A DNA stretch of 64,000 nucleotides from Pseudobacter ginsenosidimutans (GCF_007970185.1 NZ_CP042431.1:5084001-5148000), one strand, 5' to 3'. Shown: positions 35,460 to 45,188, counted from the first letter of the stretch. The notes: generated from the letters alone by a model not told the origin. Made by a program: numbers and translations.

Positions 35460-38285
35460 ATGCGTAAATCACTGTTCCTGGCCTTTCTTATCGGTAATTG
35501 TTCCGCATTATTTGCCCAACAGTTCGGAGGCCATCCCCCTTCCACCCGCTGGCGTCAGGTAAATACAGATTCAGTACGTGTGATCTTTCCTGCGGGCCTC
35601 GAGCGGAGCGGAAAGGAAGTGGCCGGTATCATTCACCGCATCGGTCAGCAGCCGCAGGGATTGCTGGGAAACAGGCTTCGCAAGATCAGCATCGTGCTGC
35701 AGCCCAATACCACTATCTCCAATGGTTATGTTGGACTGGGCCCCTGGCGCAGTGAATTCTATCTCACACCGCCCCAGAACAGTTTTCAGCTCGGCAGCCT
35801 GCAATGGGAGCAAAGCCTGGCATTACATGAGTACCGTCACGTTGAGCAATACGCCAATTTCAGGAAAGGCATTTCCAAACTCGCATACATTCTTTTTGGC
35901 GAACAGGCGCAGGACCTGGTGAACAGCGCTGCCGTTCCCAACTGGTTCTTCGAAGGAGATGCTGTTTACCAGGAAACCATTCTCAGCCCGCAGGGCAGGG
36001 GACGGGTACCCGCTTTCTTCAATGATTACCGCTCACTCTGGGCTGGTAAAAAACAATACAGCTGGATGAAACTGCGCAATGGATCGCTGCGCGACTTCGT
36101 TCCCGATCATTATCGTCTCGGTTATATGATGGTGGCCTATGGCCGCGAAAAATACGGGGAGGATATCTGGCAGAAGATCACCAGCGACGCCGTTCGATTC
36201 CGCGGTCTGTTCTATCCGTTGCAACGCGCTGTAAAGAAACATACCGGAGAAGGGTATTCGCAGTTCAGGCAACTGGCCCTGGAAAAATTCAGCCAGCCAT
36301 TCAATGACAGCAACCGGACTACAGTGGATGAATGGGCGGCAGAACAAAAACATTTTTCCGGCAATGCGGAATTCCCGCAGTGGCTGGACGATCATACCCT
36401 CGTGTATGTGAAAAGCAGCTACAAGCAAATACCTGCTTTTGTGAAGAAAGATATTGTTACCGGCGAGGAATCCAGGTTACGCATAAAGGACGTTTCAATC
36501 GATGCAACTTTCTCTCTCCGTAATGGTAAGATCGTATACGCCGCGTATGAGCCCGATATCCGCTGGAGCTGGCATAACTATTCTGTGATCAAATGGCTGG
36601 ATGTGGCCAGCAATGAGCAACGCACGCTCACGCGCCGCACGCAATTGTTTGCTCCCGATATCAGTGAAGACGGCAATACCATCGTAGCCGTGAAAGTGGA
36701 ACCTGGCGCCAATCCCGAACTGCAACTCATCAGCAGTGCAGATGGCAGCCTGCTGCGCAGCTTCCCCAATCCCGATACCCTGTTTTACACTTTTCCAAAA
36801 TTTGCCGGCAATAACACCGTGATCACTGCCGTGCGCAACAATGCCGGTGAGATGGCGCTGGGCTCGGTGGACCTTGGTTCAGGGAACATGAAATACCTGA
36901 CACCATTTTCTCATAATGTGATCGGCTTTCCGGCAGCTCATAAGGACACGATCGTTTTCACCGCATCCGAAGGAACGCTGGACAGGCTCTTCATGATCAC
37001 AGGCTCACAACTCTATCGCCTTCAGCCGGAACAGGCTTCCGGCTTCACCGGACAATACCAGGCGCAGGTGGCATATGGGCAGTACACTTATTCCGCTTTC
37101 ACGGCTGCCGGCGATCTGCTCCAACTGGGACGTATAAGCGCCAATAATATCATTCCGGTAGATGCCAAAGTTTTTACAGCGCCTCTGTCTGCCCAGGGTG
37201 TTCCTGAAATAGCGCAGAACAAATACAAACCTGTTACAGGAATGGCATCGGATTCCGCCATGCCCGTCAGCCATTACTCCAAAGGATTCCGCCTTTTCAA
37301 TATTCATAGCTGGCGGCCTTTTGTGGATGACCCCGACTATACCATTTCCGTGGTTGGTGAGAACGTGCTCAATACCCTTCAATCAGAAGTTTATTTCAAT
37401 TACAACAACAATGAGAAGAATAAAGAGGTTGGATTGAATTTCACTTATGCACAACTCTTCCCCTGGATCAGGCTGGGCTCCAATTTCATCATGGACCGGC
37501 CATTCGATTACAATAACAGCCTGCTCTATTTCAATGAATGGAACACCTATGCAGGCCTGAGCATACCGCTGAACTTCAGTAAGGGCCGCTCTTTGCGCTC
37601 ACTGAACTTCGGTACGGATATCGCCTGGAAGAAACAATACGTACAGGGCATGTATAAAGATACTTTCGATACGGAAGGTTTCGCATATATCCGCCCGTAT
37701 GTGAGTTTCGTAAACCAGGTTCAAACAGCCAGGATGCATATCCTGCCACGCTGGGGACAGAATATCCAGCTCAGCTACAACCGCGCTGTGAGCAGGCTTG
37801 ATGCCAACCAGTTCCTCGCAACGGGTTACTGGTATTTTCCGGGCCTTGCTCCTACGCATAACCTGGTATTCAATACAAGCTTTCAGAAAAGGGATACGCT
37901 CCGGAATTATATCTTCTCCAGCAGTTTCCCTTTTTCACGCGGCTACAATGGCGTGAATTATCCGGAGATGTGGAAGCTGGGTGTGAATTATCATATTCCA
38001 TTATTGTATCCTGATTTCGGGATCGGCAATATCGTGTACTTCATGCGCGTGCGCGCCAATCTTTTCTATGATCATACCAATGGAAGTTTTCACAACAAAG
38101 GCGTCAGGTATTCCAATGAGCTTCGTTCCTATGGTACTGAAGTGTACTTCGATACCAAATGGTGGAACCAGCACAATGTAACATTCGGATTCCGTTACAG
38201 CCGCCTGCAGGATGGGGCTTTGCAGGGGCTTGGAGCTAACCAGTGGGAGTTCATCATGCCGGTGAATCTGCTGGGTGCGCGTTGA
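35460..38285 (+). CDS. Outer-membrane protein: metallopeptidase-like domain, TolB-like propeller, C-terminal barrel
   Basis: A 941-aa exported protein with a signal peptide ending near ALFAQ. Residues about 120-175 carry HEYRHVEQY, an HExxH zinc site, and NWFFEGDAVY supplies a likely third Glu ligand 41 residues later, as in gluzincins. Residues about 285-600 look like WD40/TolB-like propeller repeats (FAPDISEDGNTIVAV). Residues 640-941 have the alternating strands and aromatic pattern of an outer-membrane beta-barrel and end near an aromatic residue-rich strand. Peptidase activity is inferred. Known Bacteroidota proteins share this build; the substrate is unknown. Confidence 0.82.
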   Translation: MRKSLFLAFLIGNCSALFAQQFGGHPPSTRWRQVNTDSVRVIFPAGLERSGKEVAGIIHRIGQQPQGLLGNRLRKISIVLQPNTTISNGYVGLGPWRSEFYLTPPQNSFQLGSLQWEQSLALHEYRHVEQYANFRKGISKLAYILFGEQAQDLVNSAAVPNWFFEGDAVYQETILSPQGRGRVPAFFNDYRSLWAGKKQYSWMKLRNGSLRDFVPDHYRLGYMMVAYGREKYGEDIWQKITSDAVRFRGLFYPLQRAVKKHTGEGYSQFRQLALEKFSQPFNDSNRTTVDEWAAEQKHFSGNAEFPQWLDDHTLVYVKSSYKQIPAFVKKDIVTGEESRLRIKDVSIDATFSLRNGKIVYAAYEPDIRWSWHNYSVIKWLDVASNEQRTLTRRTQLFAPDISEDGNTIVAVKVEPGANPELQLISSADGSLLRSFPNPDTLFYTFPKFAGNNTVITAVRNNAGEMALGSVDLGSGNMKYLTPFSHNVIGFPAAHKDTIVFTASEGTLDRLFMITGSQLYRLQPEQASGFTGQYQAQVAYGQYTYSAFTAAGDLLQLGRISANNIIPVDAKVFTAPLSAQGVPEIAQNKYKPVTGMASDSAMPVSHYSKGFRLFNIHSWRPFVDDPDYTISVVGENVLNTLQSEVYFNYNNNEKNKEVGLNFTYAQLFPWIRLGSNFIMDRPFDYNNSLLYFNEWNTYAGLSIPLNFSKGRSLRSLNFGTDIAWKKQYVQGMYKDTFDTEGFAYIRPYVSFVNQVQTARMHILPRWGQNIQLSYNRAVSRLDANQFLATGYWYFPGLAPTHNLVFNTSFQKRDTLRNYIFSSSFPFSRGYNGVNYPEMWKLGVNYHIPLLYPDFGIGNIVYFMRVRANLFYDHTNGSFHNKGVRYSNELRSYGTEVYFDTKWWNQHNVTFGFRYSRLQDGALQGLGANQWEFIMPVNLLGAR

Positions 38286-38301
38286 TTTAATCACACTTTA
38301 A

Positions 38302-38598
38302 TTTTCTAAGGAACTTCAGTTCAATGCTTCAAAGCTTCATATCACTTCCAATTATCTGAACATGCTTTGCATGAAGCATTTCAAAAAAACTGCCACCGCT
38401 GTGATCCGGGAAAGGATCATCATCGAAGCAAAAAGACAACTGGCGCTGCCGGAAAGAAGCATCAAGGAAATGGCATTCGGCCTGGGTTACAAGGATCCGG
38501 CAAACTTTTCAAAGTTCTTCAAAACGAATACCAATTACTCGCCAAGAGCATTTAAAGAACTTAATAACGACCAATTACAACCGAAAAACAGGATGTAA
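38302..38598 (+). pseudogene. AraC-family regulator remnant (C-terminal HTH only)
   Basis: From 38302 to the stop at 38598 the frame encodes most of an AraC/XylS DNA-binding domain: KLHITSNYLNMLCMKHF (end of the first HTH), then RSIKEMAFGLGYKDPANFSKFFK (second HTH) and SPRAFKE. An in-frame TAA at 38299 cuts off everything upstream, and no sensor domain is present. The only ATGs are inside the HTH, so an ORF-based call (38362) would miss the front. This is best read as a decayed regulator. It begins 14 nt after the preceding large gene. Confidence 0.7.
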
Positions 38599-39080
38599 TA
38601 GTAAATGACCCGATTCTCCTTGTAACTGATATAACAGCTGTTTCAATATTCAATCCTTCTCCCTAATTTCGATTCATGATATTTGACCGGAATAATTTGG
38701 CAGTACCGGCAAAAAAGATCAGAACATTCTCAAGACGGTTTCGTTATCCAATCATTTCCAATCAAAGCTTCACATTCAACCCACCAGTCGTTGCGATGAA
38801 GAGGTTATCTATCTCTTCAACTGAAAGTTCCGGCTTTCATTTTACCTCTGTTGGTTTTTCATAGCAATCGGGACATTGGCAAATCTCTCCGTTGCGCTAA
38901 GGCAGAGCCCGCCGGATTCTTCCGGTGGCTGCTCTGATCTTAGAATTGAAAGTCCTTGCGATGGAGCTTATTCTTATTGAAAAGCCAGATCCGTATCCTT
39001 TGAATATCCGTTTAGAACATGGGCATCGGGCCGCCTCCAGGCAATTACTTCCCGGAGGCGGGATTTTTCTTTGAAAGCAT
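38599..39080 (+). other. 482-nt intergenic region
   Basis: No convincing gene. The 62-codon frame at 38676-38864 has no recognisable features. A hairpin with a T-run at 39031-39068 is the only clear element. The rest is probably decayed sequence next to the AraC remnant. Confidence 0.6.
39031..39068 (+). terminator. Intrinsic terminator-like hairpin
   Basis: CCGCCTCC (39031-39038) pairs with GGAGGCGG (39054-39061) around a 15-nt loop, followed by GATTTTTCTTT. It reads on the plus strand, so it fits the former AraC transcript; it lies 13 nt past the end of the convergent HAD gene. Confidence 0.65.
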
Positions 39081-39761
39081 TTATTTCAGGACGAAGTGAA
39101 TATGACTGTCATTTCCAACGCCGCGGATCTCCAGTGCCCCATTGGCATCAGTGGCAAAATTGAGATCGTTGTAATCGGTTATGGCCGGATAATTGTTTTC
39201 CATTTTTTTATGATGGGTAGCGGTGATCACCAGTACCTGCGAGCCTGCTCTTTCACCTGCCAGTATTCCCGCAGGAGAATCTTCCAGCACCAGGCATTTG
39301 CCGGCAGTGGTGCCGAGTTTTTCGGCAGCTAACTGAAAGCCGTCGGGTGCAGGTTTGCTATTGGGCACATCTTCCGCTGTGATCATCAAAGGAGGCAGTG
39401 GCAAGCCCGCGGCCTGGATGCGGCGTGTAGCGAGCTCCCTGGGCGCCGATGTAACAACCGCCCACCGGTAAGGGCTAAGCGCAGCGAGGAAGTTTGCTGC
39501 TCCGGCGATGGGTTCTATTCCCGCCACATCATCTATCTCCGCCAGTGTGAGTGCGGCAGCTTCAGCTACAGGATCCATGCCCGGCAGAGCAAGCCGGCGG
39601 ATGGTTTCAACAGCCTGAATGCCGTGAATGGTGGGTAAGAAACTTTCCACGTCGATCCCATTTCGTAAGGCCCAGGTGGTCCAGACGCGTTCAGCAGATT
39701 TGATAGAGTTCAGGATGGTGCCGTCCATGTCCAGGAGTACGGCGTCGATCTGTTGTTGCAT
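39081..39761 (-). CDS. HAD-superfamily hydrolase (sugar-phosphatase-like)
   Basis: A 226-aa phosphatase of HAD subfamily IA. LLDMDGTILNS (residues 9-19) contains the nucleophile Asp motif I, VVTSAPREL is motif II, NSKPAPDGF is motif III with the Lys, and LEDSPAGI is motif IV. A four-helix cap lies between. Members dephosphorylate sugar phosphates such as glycerol-3-phosphate or 2-deoxyglucose-6-phosphate. It is transcribed away from the SDR genes by 37 nt, possibly in the same operon. Confidence 0.88.
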   Translation of the reverse strand: MQQQIDAVLLDMDGTILNSIKSAERVWTTWALRNGIDVESFLPTIHGIQAVETIRRLALPGMDPVAEAAALTLAEIDDVAGIEPIAGAANFLAALSPYRWAVVTSAPRELATRRIQAAGLPLPPLMITAEDVPNSKPAPDGFQLAAEKLGTTAGKCLVLEDSPAGILAGERAGSQVLVITATHHKKMENNYPAITDYNDLNFATDANGALEIRGVGNDSHIHFVLK

Positions 39762-39798
39762 GACGCGAAGTTACTATCATCAGGAAAACCGGACTGTA

Positions 39799-40536
39799 TT
39801 ATTTATTGATGCTCTGGCCTCCGTCGATCAGGTATTCAGCACCGGTAATGAAAGAAGCCTCATCGCTGGCGAGAAAACTGATCAGCCTGCCTGCTTCTTC
39901 CGGAGCGCCCAGTCTGCCCATCGGTACTCCTGCAACGATCAATTCCTGCATTTGAGGGTCTGCTATGCCAGCCTTTTCCATGATCTCCGTGGCAAATGGT
40001 CCGGGGCTTACACAGTTGATCCTGATCTGCCGCGGCGCCAGTTCCACCGCAGCTATTTTCATCACTGCATTGATGGCGGCCTTGCTGGCTGCATATACAG
40101 ATGTACAGGGCTTTGAAGTGGAGGCGGAAGAAGAGGAAATGAGAATCACAGATGCTCCGTTCCGCAGTATTGGGATGAACCTGCTCAAAGTGAAATAAGC
40201 GCCTTTGAGGTTCAGGTCCATCACCTGATCATAAAGCTCTTCTGTAGCTGCTTCAATGCTGGTCAGTTTGGAAATGCCTGCATTCACCACCAGTATGTCC
40301 GGTTTTCCAAATTTCTCCGCAACAGCGGCCACCAGTGTTTCGATGGCGGCAATATCCGATTGGTCGGCTACGAGGCCGGTAGCACCCAGTTCTGCGGCAG
40401 CTTTCTCCACTGCATCCTTTCTTCTACCGGTGATGATCACGCGGGCACCGCTGGCTATCAGTTCTTTGGCAGCGGCATAGCCGATCCCGCTGTTGCCCCC
40501 GGTAATGAGGGCAAGCTTGCCTTGTAAGTTTGTCAT
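39799..40536 (-). CDS. SDR-family oxidoreductase
   Basis: A classical short-chain dehydrogenase/reductase of 245 aa. GGNSGIGYAAAKEL is the cofactor-binding TGxxxGxG region, VVNAGISK is the conserved NAG, and the catalytic Ser plus VYAASKAAINA (YxxxK) are present. The C-terminus EYLIDGGQSINK is typical. TGRRKDAVEK after strand 2 suggests NADP(H). It follows a second SDR by 18 nt on the same strand. Substrate unknown. Confidence 0.88.
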   Translation of the reverse strand: MTNLQGKLALITGGNSGIGYAAAKELIASGARVIITGRRKDAVEKAAAELGATGLVADQSDIAAIETLVAAVAEKFGKPDILVVNAGISKLTSIEAATEELYDQVMDLNLKGAYFTLSRFIPILRNGASVILISSSSASTSKPCTSVYAASKAAINAVMKIAAVELAPRQIRINCVSPGPFATEIMEKAGIADPQMQELIVAGVPMGRLGAPEEAGRLISFLASDEASFITGAEYLIDGGQSINK

Positions 40537-40554
40537 GTTATGAGCGATTATTAA

Positions 40555-41571
40555 TTACAGTTCGAAACGGATACCGGTCATGGATTCAGTGAGGTTCCAC
40601 AATCGTTTAGCATTGTTTTCGTCTAATGAATACTGTTGTACGCCGCTTTTGTGAAGCTTTGCTTTGGAGGGAATGGACGGATCGGAGGAAATGAGCTCAG
40701 CGATATCGCCATCTTCACAATACACGCCACCGATGGTATCGAGAGCAGGACTGGTGGCTGCCCATACTGTAGTGGCGGCGCCCTGCAGAACCGTCTTCAA
40801 AGATGCCAGTACTTCCGGCCGCATATTGCCTTGCTCATCCAGGAAGCCCATTTTTTTGAATAATTCAACAGATGCTTCCCGGGCCAGTTCCGTTCCTGCA
40901 ATGGAGCCTGGATGCACAGAGTAAGCCCTTACATTGTATTGCCTGGCGCGATTGTCTAGTTCCACGGCAAAGAGGTTGCTGGCTGATTTAGACTGACCAT
41001 AAGCCTGCAGCGTTTCGTATGTACTGTGCTGGAAATTGGGATCATCAAAATTGAACGGCGACATATGATGTCCGAGTGATGAAACATTTACCACTCTTGC
41101 ACCATTGGCCTGTTTGAGCGCCGGCCAGAGTTTGGCGGTCAGGTGGAACTGTCCGATATAATTGGTGGCCAGTTGTGATTCGATGCCACGGTCATCTTTG
41201 CGGAATGGCACCCACATGATGCCCGCATTATTGATCAGCAGGTGCAGCGGTCTTTTCGATGCAATGAATTTGTCTGCGAAAGCATCGATGGAAGCGGGTT
41301 GCATGAAGTCCATTGCTTCGATCTCAACGTTTGCAATTCCTTCCAGGTTCTTTTTCGCTTTTTCTACATCCCTTGCCGGAACGATCACCGTGGCGCCTGC
41401 AGCAGCAAGTGTTTTGGTGGTTTCGAGTCCGATGCCTGCATTGCCGCCGGTTACGATCGCGATCCTGCCGTCAAGGTGGATGCCTTTGATTACATCTGTA
41501 GTGGTTGATTGTGCATTGAAACCTGTTCCGATGGGGTGTTGAAGCGCTCCCTGGTAATTGTTCTGTATCAT
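40555..41571 (-). CDS. SDR-family oxidoreductase (retinol-dehydrogenase-like)
   Basis: A 338-aa SDR. The glycine motif is in IVTGGNAGIGLETTK, LLINNAGIMWVPF carries NNAG, and the active-site region has VNVSSLGHH and YGQSKSASNLFAVEL (YxxxK). It is longer than a classical SDR and has a WW-domain-oxidoreductase-like C-terminus that includes GGVYCEDGDIAEL. The frame opens at 41652, but an exact -7 element at 41593-41600 means the ATG at 41571 is the start. Cotranscribed with the SDR downstream. Confidence 0.87.
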   Translation of the reverse strand: MIQNNYQGALQHPIGTGFNAQSTTTDVIKGIHLDGRIAIVTGGNAGIGLETTKTLAAAGATVIVPARDVEKAKKNLEGIANVEIEAMDFMQPASIDAFADKFIASKRPLHLLINNAGIMWVPFRKDDRGIESQLATNYIGQFHLTAKLWPALKQANGARVVNVSSLGHHMSPFNFDDPNFQHSTYETLQAYGQSKSASNLFAVELDNRARQYNVRAYSVHPGSIAGTELAREASVELFKKMGFLDEQGNMRPEVLASLKTVLQGAATTVWAATSPALDTIGGVYCEDGDIAELISSDPSIPSKAKLHKSGVQQYSLDENNAKRLWNLTESMTGIRFEL

Positions 41572-41592
41572 TTTGAATTTGTTTTGTTGATA

Positions 41593-41600
41593 CAAAAGTA
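41593..41600 (-). promoter_or_regulatory. -7 element TACTTTTG of the SDR operon
   Basis: Exact TAnnTTTG match on the minus strand, 21 nt upstream of the ATG at 41571. It rules out the longer start at 41652. Confidence 0.55.
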
Positions 41601-41668
41601 GAGCGCTGCGTATCAGGCGGCTTTGTTCTAAAGGCCGAATTGCTTTGTTCAAAAGACCAAATGAAATG

Positions 41669-42427
41669 TCAGAAACCAGCTACGAGAATGATCCTTTTGA
41701 ATGCATACACGATGGGGGAAGCAGTAAAACGTTTGGCGATCCGCGCCTTGAAACTGTTTACAAATTCAGTGCTGAGTGGCTCCTCTAATTTTTCCATATA
41801 AGGAACAAGTGAAGATCCGGATATGAATTCGAACAATGTTTCAGTGGAGTTTGCCAGGATGGGATATACTTTCTGATACACCAGTACCTGCTTTGCATGG
41901 TTGCTGTAGAACAGCTGCGTATAATCATCCAGTGATAAAACAGGGGAGTGGCGGATACTATCTTTCAATACATCATAATAAGGCGCTTCGTGCACAAGTT
42001 CATACAGGAGTTGATTGAGTATGTTTTCTTTTTGTGAAGGCATTTGTACTGCCAGCTGTCCGCCGGGCGCCAGTTTGCCAATGAGCCCGGGAAAGAGTGT
42101 TGCATGATCGTTCACCCATTGCAGTGAGGCGTTGGCGTGGATCAGGTCCCATTGTTCCGGAAGCGCCAGTTGCTCTTCAATGGATCTTTGGGCGAAAGAA
42201 AGATGCTCCTGCTGTGGAGCCTGCTGTAACATTTCAGCAGAGTTGTCTATGCCCAGTACTTTATCAGGGTTGAAACGATCTGCCAGTATTTTCGTTTGTT
42301 CTCCTGTACCACAGCCGAGATCGAGGATGTTCATATGTGGCCGTCTATCGATATGACTGATCAGATCATAGAAAGGCTGATAGCGTTCCGCTTTGAACTT
42401 GTTGTATACATCGGGATTCCATGGCAT
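41669..42427 (-). CDS. Class I SAM-dependent methyltransferase (trans-aconitate methyltransferase-like)
   Basis: A 252-aa methyltransferase. ILDLGCGTGEQTKILADRF is motif I, VLGIDNSAEML gives the acidic residue of strand 2, and LIHANASLQWVND is the motif typical of the Tam branch. GQLAVQMPSQKEN follows. Trans-aconitate is the known Tam substrate, but family assignment alone does not prove it. ATG 42427 (MPWNPDVYNKFK) is the likely start. A TAACTTTA -7-like element lies at 42443-42450. The gene is separated from valS by a terminator. Confidence 0.85.
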   Translation of the reverse strand: MPWNPDVYNKFKAERYQPFYDLISHIDRRPHMNILDLGCGTGEQTKILADRFNPDKVLGIDNSAEMLQQAPQQEHLSFAQRSIEEQLALPEQWDLIHANASLQWVNDHATLFPGLIGKLAPGGQLAVQMPSQKENILNQLLYELVHEAPYYDVLKDSIRHSPVLSLDDYTQLFYSNHAKQVLVYQKVYPILANSTETLFEFISGSSLVPYMEKLEEPLSTEFVNSFKARIAKRFTASPIVYAFKRIILVAGF

Positions 42428-42462
42428 AGGAAAATATTTATGTAAAGTTACCGCCAACAATG

Positions 42463-42489
42463 CAAAAGGGCCAACCTGCCGGTCAGCCC
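42463..42489 (-). terminator. Intrinsic terminator after valS
   Basis: On the minus strand GGGCTGACC pairs with GGTTGGCCC (two G-T wobbles) around GGCA, followed by TTTTG. It lies 17 nt past the valS stop. Confidence 0.75.
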
Positions 42490-42506
42490 TTTCGTTATCT
42501 TATTGC

Positions 42507-45137
42507 TTATCCTAAATGCGATAAGCTTTCTTCTATGATCTTCATTTTTTCCAGCGCATCAGCTTTCTTCTTCTGTTCATTGGCCAGCACTTCAGGTTTT
42601 GCATTGGCAACGAATTTCTCATTTCCGAGTTTCTTTTCAACTGAAATGAGGAAGCCTTGCAGGTATTCCAGGTCTTTCAGGAGCTGCTCCTTCTGGTTAC
42701 CGGTTTCCATTGGCTTTTCTGTAGCAATGCAGAACCTGTCTTTACCGATCACGATAGTAATGGTATTGGCAACAGTTTCGTTCACGAACACGATCTCTGT
42801 GGCATTGGCCTGCTTGCTGAGAATACTGCGCACAGCTTCATAAGCGGCCTGGTCATTGGTCTGGATATAAACAGTGATCGGGTCCTTTGGTTTCATCTGG
42901 TTCTTCTGACGAAGATCGCGGATACCGCTGATCGCATCTTTGAGGATATTCCCCTGTCGGATGATAGCGGCATCGATGGAGCCTGGGGCAGTGAATTGCT
43001 TCACACAGAGATCATCTGTTCTCTCTGCCAGCAGGTGGTATACTTCTTCGGTTACGAAGGGCATGAAAGGATGCAGCATTTGCATCAGTTCGCTGAAGTA
43101 CTCAACAGTTTTGTTGTAGACTGCTGAAGACATCTGCTCTCCGAAAGGAGGCTTCACCCATTCCAGATACCAGCTGCAGAAATCGTCCCAAATAAGGCTG
43201 TATACGGTTTTCAGCGCTTCGCTCAGCTTAAAGTCCTTGTACAGTTTTTCCACTGTTGCTTTCGCATCCTGGAGGCGATTATCGAACCAGTTGATGGCGA
43301 AATTATTGGCGATATCACCACCCGGAGCCTGGTTGGCTTCCCAGATCTTCACCAGTTTCAGTGCATTCCAGATCTTGTTATTGAAATTACGGCCTTGCTC
43401 AGGCGAAGTTTCATCAAACAGGAGATCGTTACCTGCGGGGGCGGAGATCATGATACCGAAACGAACGGCATCGGCTCCTGAAGCCTCTATCAGTTTCAGC
43501 AGGTCGGGTGAATTGTTGAGCTGCTTGCTCATCTTTCTACCCAGTTTATCGCGCACCATTCCGGTGAAGTAAACATCACTGAATGGTTTCTCGTTCATGT
43601 ATTCCATACCGGCCATGATCATACGCGCAACCCAGAAGAAGATGATATCCTGTCCGGTTACGAGTACGGATGTGGGGTAGTAGTAGTTGATATCGTCGTT
43701 GCCGGGACGGGTGATGCCTTTGAATACTTCGATGGGCCAGAGCCAGCTGCTGAACCAGGTATCCAGCACATCTGCATCCTGGGAGAGTTTGGCACTTGTT
43801 CCGAATTGTTTCTGGTAAGCGGCATTGGCGTCGGCTTCTGTTTCTGCTACAACGAAATTGCCTTTCTCATCATACCAGGCAGGGATCTGTTGTCCCCACC
43901 AGAGCTGACGGCTGATACACCAGTCTTTCACATTCTCCAGCCAGTATTTGTAGGTGGCCAGGAATTTATCGCCGGGGTGTATGCGCACTTCGCCGCTGGT
44001 AACGGCATCCAGGGCCTTGTCTGCCAGGGAGCGCATAGCCACGAACCACTGTGTGGAGATGCGTGGCTCAACCACGGCATTGCTGCGCTGGGAGAAGCCG
44101 GTCCTGGTCTGGTATTCCTCTTCCTTGATCAGTTGGCCGTTATCGCCCAGCATCTTCACGATGCTGATACGTGCTTCAAAGCGATCCTGTCCAACGCAGA
44201 TCTCTGCTGCAGCGCTGAGTGTACCGTCTGCATTGAGGGTGTCGATGGTGGGCAGGTTATGTTTGAGGCCGAGGTTATAGTCGTTGATATCGTGAGCCGG
44301 CGTCACTTTCAGGGCGCCGGTACCGAATTCCTTATCTACATAATTATCCTGGATGATGGGGATGGCGCGGTTCACGAGCGGCACCAGCACTTTCTTTCCC
44401 TGGAGATGCGTATAACGGTCATCTGTAGGGTTCACGCAAACGGCTGTATCGCCCATGATGGTTTCGGGGCGCTGGGTGGCGATGGTGATGAAATCGGCAG
44501 TAGGCTTACCGTTCTCATCGGCCACGAAATATTTTACATAGTAGAGTTTGCCCTGTACATCGCGGTATTCCACTTCCTCATCGCTGAGGGCGGTCTTTGC
44601 GGCAGGATCCCAGTTGATCATGCGCGCGCCGCGATAGATCATGCCTTTGTTATAGAGGTCAACAAATACTTTGATCACCGCACGGTAGTAGTCGGTGTCC
44701 ATGGTAAAGGCAACACGGTCCCAGTCCACACTGCAGCCGAGTTTCTCGATCTGGTGGTAGATGATGCCGCCATATTTCTCTTTCCACTCGAATGCGTGTT
44801 TGAGGAATTCCTCACGGGTAAGATCGGCTTTTTTGATGCCTTTTTCTTTTTCGAGCATCTGCACCACTTTGGCTTCGGTGGCAATGGAAGCGTGATCGCT
44901 GCCGGGCACCCAGCAGGCATTGAAGCCGCTCATGCGGGCCTTGCGGACGAGGATATCCTGCACGGTTTCGTTGAGGGTATGCCCCATGTGCAGAACGCCG
45001 GTAACGTTGGGGGGAGGGATCACCACGGTGAATGCCGGGCGGCCATCCGGTTTGCTGTTGAAATATTGTTTCGCTTTCCAGTGCTGAGACCACTTGTCTT
45101 CTGCCGAAGCCGGGATATAATTCTTACTTAATTCCAT
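42507..45137 (-). CDS. valS: Valyl-tRNA synthetase
   Basis: Class I aminoacyl-tRNA synthetase, 876 aa. The HIGH motif appears as PPPNVTGVLHMGHTL (about residues 40-54) and the KMSKS motif as LGRKMSKQLN. The editing domain includes TQRPETIMGDTAV. The C-terminal 70 residues form the coiled-coil arm typical of ValRS (EKKLGNEKFVANAKPEVLANE). The frame opens at 45167, but that lies inside the -7 element; ATG 45137 (MELSKNYIPAS) is the start. Its tRNA substrate gene occurs at 58118-58192. Confidence 0.97.
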   Translation of the reverse strand: MELSKNYIPASAEDKWSQHWKAKQYFNSKPDGRPAFTVVIPPPNVTGVLHMGHTLNETVQDILVRKARMSGFNACWVPGSDHASIATEAKVVQMLEKEKGIKKADLTREEFLKHAFEWKEKYGGIIYHQIEKLGCSVDWDRVAFTMDTDYYRAVIKVFVDLYNKGMIYRGARMINWDPAAKTALSDEEVEYRDVQGKLYYVKYFVADENGKPTADFITIATQRPETIMGDTAVCVNPTDDRYTHLQGKKVLVPLVNRAIPIIQDNYVDKEFGTGALKVTPAHDINDYNLGLKHNLPTIDTLNADGTLSAAAEICVGQDRFEARISIVKMLGDNGQLIKEEEYQTRTGFSQRSNAVVEPRISTQWFVAMRSLADKALDAVTSGEVRIHPGDKFLATYKYWLENVKDWCISRQLWWGQQIPAWYDEKGNFVVAETEADANAAYQKQFGTSAKLSQDADVLDTWFSSWLWPIEVFKGITRPGNDDINYYYPTSVLVTGQDIIFFWVARMIMAGMEYMNEKPFSDVYFTGMVRDKLGRKMSKQLNNSPDLLKLIEASGADAVRFGIMISAPAGNDLLFDETSPEQGRNFNNKIWNALKLVKIWEANQAPGGDIANNFAINWFDNRLQDAKATVEKLYKDFKLSEALKTVYSLIWDDFCSWYLEWVKPPFGEQMSSAVYNKTVEYFSELMQMLHPFMPFVTEEVYHLLAERTDDLCVKQFTAPGSIDAAIIRQGNILKDAISGIRDLRQKNQMKPKDPITVYIQTNDQAAYEAVRSILSKQANATEIVFVNETVANTITIVIGKDRFCIATEKPMETGNQKEQLLKDLEYLQGFLISVEKKLGNEKFVANAKPEVLANEQKKKADALEKMKIIEESLSHLG

Positions 45138-45164
45138 ATCAGTGAATGCATCTTTAAAGGAGTG

Positions 45165-45172
45165 CAAAGGTA
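45165..45172 (-). promoter_or_regulatory. valS promoter -7 element TACCTTTG
   Basis: Exact TAnnTTTG match on the minus strand, 27 nt upstream of the valS ATG at 45137. No tRNA-like T-box structure was evident in the short leader. Confidence 0.6.
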
Positions 45173-45188
45173 GGCATTATGGGGCTGG

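Noticed and set aside
38680-38870. Possible small bacteriocin-like precursor on the minus strand (ELSVEEIDNLF-type stretch ending near 38762)
   Set aside because: The frame has no usable start codon; joining it to the nearby ATG (MKNQQR) needs a frameshift, and no maturation or export genes are adjacent.
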